DNA of 64,000 nucleotides, from positions 1,569,295-1,633,294 of the forward strand of contig QRFJ01000060.1 of assembly GCA_006176705.1 (NCBI GenBank), read 5' to 3'. Shown piece after piece: positions 55,930 through 64,000 of this stretch (positions are counted from its first letter, which is position 1; every line of letters begins with the position of its first letter). This DNA is from Cocos nucifera (Eukaryota; Streptophyta; Magnoliopsida; Arecales; Arecaceae). A program made the position numbers and the translations under genes. The notes under the pieces were generated by a model that did no database searches, had not been told where the DNA came from, and saw only the letters and a list, made by a program, of their open reading frames with translations.

Positions 55930-58900
55930 GACCTCCTCTCTTGCAGCTGCAGCTGGGCTTCTTCGGGGGAGATCTCGTCTCTATCCGAGGTTGGTGCTCG
56001 TGTTAGGACGAGGTTCTCCTCCTGTTCCTAACCGAGATTGTTTCGGTTGCTCGGGAGAGATCTTATCTCTAGCCGAGGTTGATTCGGTTGCTCGGGAGAG
56101 ATCTTATCTCTGGCCGAACTTGCTTTTCGGGAGAGATCTTATCTCTGGCCGAACTTTGCCCTCGGGAGAGATCTTATCTCTAGCCGAGGTTGCGGTTCGA
56201 AAGAGATCTTATCTCTGGCCGAACTTATTGTTCGGGAGAGATCTTATCTGGGCCGAACTTATTTCGGGAGAGATCTTATCTCTGGCCGAACTTTGCCCTC
56301 GGGAGAGATCTTATCTCTGGCGAGGTTGCGGGGACAGATCTTATCTCTGCCGAGGCCGAATTTACTTTCGGGGAGAGATCTTATCTCTGGCCGAACTTTG
56401 CCCTCGGGAGAGATTTTATCTCTGGCCGAGGTGCGCGCTCGCGTTCGGGAGAGGTTCTTATCTCTGGCCGAACTTGTTCCTGTTCGGAGAGATCTTATCT
56501 CTGGCCGAACTTATTGTCGCTCGGGAGAGATCTTATCTCTGGCCGAACTTTGCCCTCGGGAGAGATCTCTATCTCTGGCCGAGGTTGTCAACGGTCGCTC
56601 GGGAGAGATCTTATCTTAGGACGAGGTTCTCCTCCTGCCGAGGTTGTTCACGATCGCTCGGGAGAGATCTTATCTCTAGCCGAGGTTGTCAACGGTTTTC
56701 GGGAGAGATCTTATCTCTGGCCGAACTTTGCCTCGGGAGAGATCTTATCTCTGGCCGAGGTTCGGTTCGGGAGAGATTCTTATCTCTGCCGAACTTGCTG
56801 CTCGGGAAGAGATCTTATCTCTGGCCGAACTTGTCAACGGTCGCTCGGGAGAGATCTTATCTCTGCCGAGGTTGATGCGCGCGCTCGGGGGAGGTCTTAT
56901 CTCCTGCGGCCGAGCTTCTCTCGGGGGAGATCTTATCTCCTGCAGCCGAGGTTGCGTTCGGAAGAGATCTTATCTCTGGCCGAACTTAGCTTTTCGAGGT
57001 CTCTCTCTGACCGAACTTTGCCCTCGGAACCGAGATCTTATTCTGGCCGAGGTTGCGGTTCGGGAGAGATCTTATCTCTAGCCGAGGTTGTTCAACGGTC
57101 GCTCGGGAGAGATCTTATCTCTGGCCGAGGTTGGCACTCGTGTTAGGACGAGGTTCTCCTCTCTGTTCCTAACCGAGGTTGTTCACGATCGCTCGGGAGA
57201 GATCTTATCTCTAGCCGAGGTTGTCAACGGTCGCTCGGGAGAGATCTTATCTCTAGCCGAGGTTGGCACTCGGGAGAGATCTTATCTCTGGACGAGGTTC
57301 TCCTCCTGTTCCTAACCGAGGTTGTTCACGGTCGCTCGGGAGAGATCTTATCTCTAGCCGAGGTTGTCAACGGTCGCTCGGGAGAGATCTTATCTCTTGC
57401 CGAGGTTGATGCGCGCGCTCGGGGGAGGTCTTATCTCCTGCGGCCGAGCTTGCTCTCGGGGAGAGATCTTATCTCTGCAGCCGAGGTGCGCGCTCGAGAT
57501 CTTATCTCCTGGCCGAACTTGCTTTCGCTCGGGAGAGATCTTATCTCTAGCCGAACTTTGCCCTCGGGAGGTCTGTTCTCGGTCGCTCGGGAGAGATCTT
57601 ATCTCTAGCCGAGGTTGTCAACGGTCGCTCGGGAGAGATCTTATCTCTAGCCGAGGTTGATGCTCGTGTTAGGACGAGGTTCTCCTCTCCTGTTCCTAAC
57701 CGAGGTTGTTCACGGTCGCTCGGGAGAGATCTTATCTCTAGCCGAGGTTGTCAACGGTCGCTCGGGAGAGATCTTATCTCTAGCCGAGGTTGATGTGCGC
57801 GCTCGGGGGAGATCTTATCTCCTGCGGCCGAGCTTCTCTCGGGGGAGATCTTATCTCCTGCAGCCGAGGTGCGCGCTCGCGTTAGGACGAGGTTCTCCTC
57901 CTGTTCCTAACCGAGGTTGTTCGGTCGCTCGGGAGAGATCTTATCTCTAGCCGAGGTTGCGGTTCGGGAGAGATCTTATCTCTGGCCGAACTTGCCTCGG
58001 AGAGATCTTATCTCTAGCCGAGGCCGAACGGTCGCTCGGGAAGAGATCTTATCTCTAGCCGAGGTTTGCACTCGCGTTAGGACGAGGTTCTCCTCCTGTT
58101 CCTAACCGAGGTTGTTCACGTCGCTCGGGAGAGATCTTATCTCTAGCCGAGGTTGTCACGGTCGCTCGGGAGAGATCTTATCTCTAGCCGAGGTTTGCGG
58201 TCGCTCGGGGAGAGATCTTATCTCTGCAGCCGAGCTTCGGTTCGGGAGAGATCTTATCTCCTGCAGCCGAGGTGCGCGCTCGCGTTAGGACGAGGTTCTC
58301 CTCCTGTTCCTAACCGAGGTTGTTCACGGATCGCTCGGGAGAGATCTTATCTCTAGCCGAGGTTGTCAACGGTCGCTCGGGAGAGATCTTATCTCTAGCC
58401 GAGGTTGATGTGCGCGCTCGGGGGAGATCTTATCTCCTGCGGCCGAGCTTCTCTCGGGGAGATCTTATCTCCTGCAGCCGAGGTTGCGCGCTCGGGCGAT
58501 CTTATCTCTGGACGAGGTTCTCCTCCTGTTCCTAACCGAGGTTGTTCACGTCGCTCGGGAGAGATCTTATCTCTAGCCGAGGTTGTCAACGGTCGCTCGG
58601 GAGAGATCTTATCTCTAGCCGAGGTTGATGTGCGCGCTCGGGGGAGATCTTATCTCCTGCGGCCGAGCTTCTCTCGGGGGAGATCTTATCTCCTGCAGCC
58701 GAGGTGCGCGCTCGCGTTAGGACGAGGATCTTATCTCCTGTTCCTAACCGAGGTTGTTCACGTCGCTCGGGAGAGATCTTATCTCTAGCCGAGGTTGTCA
58801 ACGGTCGCTCGGGAGAGATCTTATCTCTTGCCGAGGTTGATGCTCGTGTTAGGACGAGGTTCTCCTCCTGTTCCTAACCGAGGTTGTTCACGGTCGCTCG

Positions 58901-59475
58901 GGAGAGATCTTATCTCTAGCCGAGGTTGTCAACGGTCGCTCGGGAGAGATCTTATCTCTAGCCGAGGTTGCATGCTCGTGTTAGGACGAGGTTCTCCTCC
59001 TGTTCCTAACCGAGGTTGTTCACGGTCGCTCGGGAGAGATCTTATCTCTAGCCGAGGTTGTCAACGGTCGCTCGGGAGAGATCTTATCTCTGGCCGAGGT
59101 TGTGCGCGCGCTCGGGGGAGATCTTATCTCCTGCGGCCGAGCTTCTCTCGGGGGAGATCTTATCTCCTGCAGCCGAGGTTGCGCGCTCGCGTTAGGACGA
59201 GGTTCTCCTCCTGTTCCTAATCGAGGTTGTTCACGATCGCTCGGGAGAGATCTTATCTCTAGCCGAGGTTGTCAACGGTCGCTCGGGAGAGATCTTATCT
59301 CTAGCCGAGGTTGATGCTCGCGTTAGGACGAGTTCTCCTCCTGTTCTCTCCGACTTGCGGTCGCTCGGGAGAGATCTTATCTCTAGCCGAAGGTTTCGCC
59401 GCTCGGGGAGATCTTATCTCTCCGAGGTTGCGGCCGAGCGCTCGCGTTAGGACGAGGTTCTCCTCCTGTTCCTAA
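55930..59475 (-). repeat. E3 hairpin-module array (largest in the window)
   Basis: About 3.5 kb, several dozen modules. On the plus strand: CTCGGGAGAGATCTTATCTC(T)-AGCCGAG; CTCGGGGGAGATCTTATCTCC-TGC-GGCCGAG; and GTTAGGACGAGGTTCTCCTC-CTGTTCCTAAC. 57600-59470 is regular. 55980-57580 is irregular, with many single-base gains and losses and a CCGAACTT variant of the frame. Open frames up to 332 codons arise only because unit lengths often keep phase. Confidence 0.92.
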
Positions 59476-60429
59476 CGCGGCGATTATTGACTGCTGCTCT
59501 CCTGTCATCGCATAGTTTTCGCATCCAGAAATAATATTATGCAGAGGGGGAGAATTTTACCGAAGGGAAATCGTGGACAGCGCGCTCTCGTTTGAGGGGT
59601 CGACGGGGTGCGTTGTTCCTCGGAGCTCCCTCGAGCAGCAAGTCCCGTCCAGACGACCTCCTCTATCTCCATGCCGGCCTTCATAATTTGGACCATGCTT
59701 CTCTTGACTTTGTCGCTGGGGATGACAATCACCGATGTAGCTAGCTCCTAGCTCCTCCCCGGGGTGGCGTTGATGACGCCGCGGGACGGCCAACCTTCTT
59801 GTCTTTTCCGGTTACGGCAGTGCCTATAGCCGATCTTCTCCTTGATCGCGCATGTTTGGAGAGGCCGTAGTCCTTCAGGTCTTGGCGGTTGGCTCTTAAC
59901 TTTGCCGAGAATTCGAGTTAGAGGAGCGGGTCGTAGCTGCGGAATCTTTCGGGAGGAGGACTTTTGAGCCGAGAAGTTCGGGCTTCGCTTCGAGCTTCAT
60001 TCCGCTTTCCCGCGAAAGGATGCTTCTTTTGGGGAGTTCGGCCTCGATCGCCCTGGGGCGGTTCGAGCGGACTTCCTTGGGTGATCTGCTCGAAGTTCGG
60101 CCTCTTTATGCCGAACTTCAGGCGTGGGGAACTTCGTTCCGTCCTTGCCGGTGCCGAACTTCATTTCGCCTTGATGCCGAGCTTTGGGGGGAGCCTCGGC
60201 TTTTCTTCGAGCCGAACTTCTTTCCGCTTCGGCGGGGGAACTTCTGCTCTCCGTTTCTCTCTTCGGGGCGATTGGGCTCTTCCTTAAGGCTGATTTCTCA
60301 CGCCCTCATGGCGGGCTTGCTGGTGGAGTCGCTACCGGAGGCTGCTGTAATAGCGTGCAACGCCTCCGTGAGGCCACGGCCACGGATCTGTCGGTCAAGC
60401 AGGCCGAACTGCTTCACATCCACGCGGGT
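59476..60429 (-). other. E3 internal module and gag-side sequence, copy 1
   Basis: Reverse-strand homologue of E1 7000-7759, followed by AGTTCGG repeats (59970-60260) and part of the gag N-terminal region (60300-60429), cut by the N gap. It is almost the same as 61430-62508, with single-base indels and two short deletions. Most probably one genomic segment assembled twice. Confidence 0.7.
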
Positions 60430-61429
60430 NNNNNNNNNNNNNNNNNNNNNNNNNNNNNNNNNNNNNNNNNNNNNNNNNNNNNNNNNNNNNNNNNNNNNNN
60501 NNNNNNNNNNNNNNNNNNNNNNNNNNNNNNNNNNNNNNNNNNNNNNNNNNNNNNNNNNNNNNNNNNNNNNNNNNNNNNNNNNNNNNNNNNNNNNNNNNNN
60601 NNNNNNNNNNNNNNNNNNNNNNNNNNNNNNNNNNNNNNNNNNNNNNNNNNNNNNNNNNNNNNNNNNNNNNNNNNNNNNNNNNNNNNNNNNNNNNNNNNNN
60701 NNNNNNNNNNNNNNNNNNNNNNNNNNNNNNNNNNNNNNNNNNNNNNNNNNNNNNNNNNNNNNNNNNNNNNNNNNNNNNNNNNNNNNNNNNNNNNNNNNNN
60801 NNNNNNNNNNNNNNNNNNNNNNNNNNNNNNNNNNNNNNNNNNNNNNNNNNNNNNNNNNNNNNNNNNNNNNNNNNNNNNNNNNNNNNNNNNNNNNNNNNNN
60901 NNNNNNNNNNNNNNNNNNNNNNNNNNNNNNNNNNNNNNNNNNNNNNNNNNNNNNNNNNNNNNNNNNNNNNNNNNNNNNNNNNNNNNNNNNNNNNNNNNNN
61001 NNNNNNNNNNNNNNNNNNNNNNNNNNNNNNNNNNNNNNNNNNNNNNNNNNNNNNNNNNNNNNNNNNNNNNNNNNNNNNNNNNNNNNNNNNNNNNNNNNNN
61101 NNNNNNNNNNNNNNNNNNNNNNNNNNNNNNNNNNNNNNNNNNNNNNNNNNNNNNNNNNNNNNNNNNNNNNNNNNNNNNNNNNNNNNNNNNNNNNNNNNNN
61201 NNNNNNNNNNNNNNNNNNNNNNNNNNNNNNNNNNNNNNNNNNNNNNNNNNNNNNNNNNNNNNNNNNNNNNNNNNNNNNNNNNNNNNNNNNNNNNNNNNNN
61301 NNNNNNNNNNNNNNNNNNNNNNNNNNNNNNNNNNNNNNNNNNNNNNNNNNNNNNNNNNNNNNNNNNNNNNNNNNNNNNNNNNNNNNNNNNNNNNNNNNNN
61401 NNNNNNNNNNNNNNNNNNNNNNNNNNNNN
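60430..61429. other. Assembly gap, exactly 1000 N
   Basis: Unresolved bases. The round length suggests a placeholder rather than a measured distance. Sequence left and right of it is duplicated. Confidence 0.98.
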
Positions 61430-62385
61430 TGCTCGCGTTAGGACGAGGTTCTCCTCCTGTTCCTAACGCGGCGATTATTGACTGCTGCTCTCCTGTCATC
61501 GCATAGTTTTCGCATCCAGAAATAATATTATGCAGAGGGGAGAATTTTACCGAAGGGAAATCGCGGACAGCGCGCTTCTCGTTTGAGGGGTCGACGGGGC
61601 GTTGTTCCTCGGAGCTCCCTCGAGCAGCAAGTCCCGTCCAGACGACCTCCTCTATCTCATGCCGGCCTTCATAATTTGGACCATGCTTCTCTTGACTTTG
61701 TCGCTGGGGATGACAATCACCGATGTAGCTAGCTCCTAGCTCCTCCCCGGGGTGGCGTTGATGACGCCGCGGGACGGCCAACCTTCTTGTCTTTTCCAGT
61801 TACGGCAGTGCCTATAGCCGATCTTCTCCTTGATCGCGCATGTTTGGAGAGGCCGTAGTCCTTCAGGTCTTGGCGGCTTGGCTCTTAACTTTGCCGAGAA
61901 TTCGAGTTAGAGGAGCGGGTCGAGGATTCGAGTTAGAGGAGCGGGTCGTAGCTGCGGAATCTTTCGGGAGGAGGATTTCTTCGCGCCCTTCTGTCGGGGC
62001 TTCCTTTGCGGTGAGCTCGAGAAGTTCGGGCTTCGCTTGCGTGGAGCTTCATTCCGCTTTCCCGCGAAACTTTCCGTGGGAGAACTTCATGCTTCTTTGT
62101 CGGGGAGTTCGGCCTCGATCGCCCTGGGGCGGTCTCGAGCACGGCCGAACTTCACTTGGGTGATCTGCTGCGAAGTTCGGCCTCCTTTATGCCGAACTTC
62201 AGGCGTGGGAGAACTTCGTTCCGTCCTTGCCGGTGCCGAACTTCATTTCGCCTTGATGATGAGCCTTGGGGGAGCTCGGCTTTTCTTCGAGCCGAACTTC
62301 ATTCCGCTTCGGCGGGGGAACTTCTGCTCTCCGTTTCTCTCTTCGGGGCGATTGGGCTCTTCCTTAAGGCTGATTCCTCGCGCCC
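61430..62385 (-). other. E3 array edge, internal module and AGTTCGG repeats, copy 2
   Basis: Begins with the last array module (GCTCGCGTTAGGACGAGG...), then the same module as copy 1, a short local duplication of ATTCGAGTTAGAGGAGCGGGTCG (61900-61945), and AGTTCGG repeats (62030-62340). Confidence 0.7.
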
Positions 62386-62610
62386 TCATGGCGGGCTTGC
62401 TGGTGGAGTCGCTACCGGAGGCTGCTGTATAGCCTGCAACGCCTCCGTGAGGCCACGGATCTGTCGGACAAGCAGGCCGAACTGCTTCACATCCACCGCG
62501 GGTGCAGGTGGAACCTAGGCCGCCGGGGCTGAAGCAGGAACAGACGGGCCTGGACGGGATCGGATCACGGAGGCCGCCGAACGCCGTGCCGAAGCTCTCC
62601 TGGGTGGCAT
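62386..62610 (-). pseudogene. E3 gag N-terminal fragment
   Basis: A 75-codon minus-strand frame starts at ATG 62610 with MPPRRASARRSAAS. It has one internal TAG after SAPAA, then VDVKQFGLLVRQIRGLTEAL, and ends PPASPP. Homologous to the E1 and C gag starts. The gag core is missing, as in C. It lies about 115 bases after the 5' LTR, where gag normally starts. Confidence 0.7.
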
Positions 62611-62707
62611 TTTCTCTTCGGAAGAGAAAAGGAAGATCTCCAAAGAGGGAAGAGAAGGGTCGCCGAGCACTCCTTTAAGAACAAGGGAACCTCGAAGGTT
62701 CAGGCCC

Positions 62708-62724
62708 TTCCTCTAGCGCCAATC
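62708..62724 (-). other. E3 primer-binding site
   Basis: On the minus strand GATTGGCGCTAGAGGAAG follows the LTR end. TTGGCGC matches the E1 site at its first bases only. Confidence 0.6.
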
Positions 62725-63837
62725 TGTTGGTGCAGAAATCCATCCTCGTCCGGAGGTTGCCGAAATCGAGGCCGCTGAGGTCGCCGTCGGGGACCTGCAA
62801 AACGAAGTCCCGTCCGGAACCGGTGGGGGGTGGCTCCGGCAGGACCCTCCGACGGTCAAGTCAGTTTCCGGCCAACAGTAATGGAGTGCTCGGAATGAGT
62901 TCCGGAGCTTAGAGATGAGGAGGAGAGCTTAGAGAGTCGAGAGTTCAGAGAGCTTAGCCTTGGCGTATCTGGAGGGGTCCCTTTATAGCGGAGCTTAGTT
63001 GATGGTGACGGCCATGCCGTCTGGCAGAGAGTCGTCGGGCAGCATGGAGTTCGGTACGGAGAGGAAGGCATCGTCCGGTGGATCGTGGGAGCCATACTGG
63101 CACGTCGTGGGCCGCATGGAGTCCGGTACGGAGAGGAAGGCGTCGTCCGGTGGATCGTGGGAGCCATACTGGCGAGTCGTGGGCCGCATGGAGTCCGGTA
63201 CGGAGAGGAAGGCGCCGTCCGATCTTGCTGCAGGCGACAGTTCGTCCAGAGGAGTTCGGACTTGTAACAGAGTTCGGCCGAAGGGGAAACCCGGGAGGAG
63301 CTCGGCTGGCTGAAGGGTCGGCCATCTGTAGAGTTCGGCCGAGGGACGATTGCCGAGGAGTTCGACCGCCTGGAGTCGGTCCGAAGGGGTTCGGCCGCCT
63401 GGGCTCGCCTGGAGTCGGTCCGAAAGGAAAACCCGGGGGGAGTTCGGGTGGCCGAACGGGCGTCTGGGAGGAGTCCGTCTCCCGAAGAAGTCCTGCCGCT
63501 TGGAGTCCAAGGAGCTCGGCCGTCAGGAAGTTCGGCTGGCGGTGGGAGTTCGGCCCGGAGCCTGGCGCTGGGGAGTTCGGCAGCTAGGTAGTTCGGCCCG
63601 GACCTTGGCGCAGGGGAGTTCGGCCTCTAGGCAGTTTGGCCCGGACCTTGGTGCAGGGGAGTTCGGCCTCTAGGCAGTTCGGCCCGGACCTTGGTGCAGG
63701 GGAGTTCGGCCTCTAGGCAGTTCGGCCATGGTAGGGGCTCGGCCTGGCACCTGGCGCTAAAGCTCTTCAGCGGCTACTGGTTGCATTGGGCCGAGCATCG
63801 GGCTAGGATTCGGCAGGAGCGGGATTTATCCCCAACA
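62725..63837 (-). repeat. E3 5' LTR (right in window)
   Basis: 1113 bases, the near-identical partner of 54544-55654, with the same ~84-base triplication (63030-63225). Confidence 0.9.
62982..62989 (-). promoter_or_regulatory. TATA box in E3 5' LTR
   Basis: GCTATAAA on the minus strand in the same context as 54800. The likely promoter for E3 transcription toward the array. Confidence 0.6.
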
Positions 63838-64000
63838 AGTTCCAAGCTAAAGGAGAGGGTTTGAATAAAATTACAGACAATCTTTGTCTAAAAATTTAAA
63901 AAAAAGTTAGAGAAGATCAAGTTGGAGGCTATGGACTATCACTGTATATAGGAAGGAGGACAAAGATTTAAAGTTGAGGATCACATAGATAGATTTGTAG
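63838..64000 (+). pseudogene. MULE transposase, continuation to window edge
   Basis: After the second AGTTC the MULE frame continues QAKGEGLNKITDNLCLKI*KK. Following a one-base shift it gives RFKVEDHIDRFV, the phrase that precedes the SWIM zinc finger in MURA proteins. The zinc finger itself lies outside the window. Confidence 0.8.

Larger units (their letters stand above)
54544..63837 (-). mobile_element. E3: Tat-like gag-remnant LTR element inserted in the MULE
   Basis: LTRs 54544-55654 and 62725-63837 (about 1.11 kb) start TGTTGGTGCAGAAATCC on the plus strand and end TTATCCCCAACA. A perfect AGTTC target duplication flanks them (54539-54543 and 63838-63842). In minus sense the order is 5' LTR (right), primer site, gag start, AGTTCGG repeats, conserved module, hairpin array, polypurine tract, 3' LTR (left). 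No gag core and no pol. The internal region is interrupted by 1000 N with duplicated flanks, so its true length is unknown. Confidence 0.93.
14133..64000 (+). mobile_element. MULE (Mutator-like element) split by nested insertions, continues past the window
   Basis: Four transposase pieces in the right order and orientation (14133-15606, 43203-43399, 54187-54543, 63838-64000) read as one MURA-type protein when the inserted elements are ignored. The reading runs across the copia A insertion point (LIA | TVGKDGNENIF) and across the E3 insertion point (LLMQ*F | QAKGEGL) with the frame kept. The host element has therefore been expanded from about 2.2 kb of visible coding sequence to about 50 kb. 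The C-terminal zinc knuckle (SWIM) region should lie just to the right of the window. Confidence 0.85.

Noticed and set aside
55877..57146. Long overlapping frames of 318-332 codons (repetitive RERSYLWPN / GEILSLAE)
   Set aside because: They are translations of the hairpin array on the strand opposite to the element; three frames are open at once because unit lengths keep phase. No domain, and composition mirrors the repeat.
60020..61781. Frames of 440-473 codons across the gap
   Set aside because: They exist only because N is read as unknown residues; the real coding content on each side is short.
1..64000. tRNA, rRNA or other structural RNA genes
   Set aside because: None was recognised by eye; the tRNA-related matches are only primer-binding sites of LTR elements. 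A covariance-model scan was not possible here.

Overview
The window is transposon-dominated nuclear DNA of a flowering plant. The Ty1/copia, Tat-like gag, MULE, hAT and En/Spm families and the tRNA-iMet primer sites all point that way. A monocot is likely and a palm-like genome possible, but no marker proves it. I see no intact host gene. The only host-like coding trace is one frameshifted exon of an ARF-type GTPase near 2.1 kb. The first 3.8 kb is AT-rich, low-copy-looking DNA.

The remainder is a set of nested mobile elements. At 3.8-11.1 kb is a complete but pol-less LTR element of the Tat (Ty3/gypsy) type, called E1 here. It is followed by a decayed hAT relic (11.1-13.0 kb). From about 14.1 kb to the right edge runs one Mutator-like (MULE) transposase pseudogene. 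Its roughly 2.2 kb of coding sequence is split into four pieces: 14133-15606, 43203-43399, 54187-54543 and 63838-64000. Copia A (15607-43202) is inserted in the first gap. Copia A is itself split in pol by copia B (20382-37248, target duplication TGCAA). Copia B is split in its 5' LTR by a second Tat-like gag element, C (22018-27676, target duplication GGTTG). The second MULE gap holds two related En/Spm (CACTA)-type elements, D1 (about 43.40-48.72 kb) and D2 (about 48.85-54.19 kb). The third holds a minus-strand Tat-like element, E3 (54544-63837, target duplication AGTTC). E3 contains an assembly gap of exactly 1000 N, flanked by near-duplicate sequence.

The most unusual content lies in the non-coding parts. 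E1, C and E3 lack recognisable reverse transcriptase, integrase and protease. All three instead carry kilobase arrays of short modules, each an inverted repeat framed by CTCGG...CCGAG, so a transcript would fold into a string of hairpins. The copia LTRs carry an unrelated array built on the same principle. D1 and D2 each contain, at the same relative position, a homologous fold-back of about 0.9 kb with arms of about 0.4 kb.

Coding remnants in the MULE, hAT, copia and CACTA elements are broken mainly by TGG to TAG/TGA, CAG to TAG and CGA to TGA changes, plus frameshifts. This is the pattern expected of heavily methylated, long-silenced DNA. Insertion order can be read from the nesting: MULE is oldest, and A precedes B, which precedes C. 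E3 is likely the youngest, because its LTRs are almost identical and its target duplication is perfect. All calls are from reading the sequence and its translations; no database search was run.
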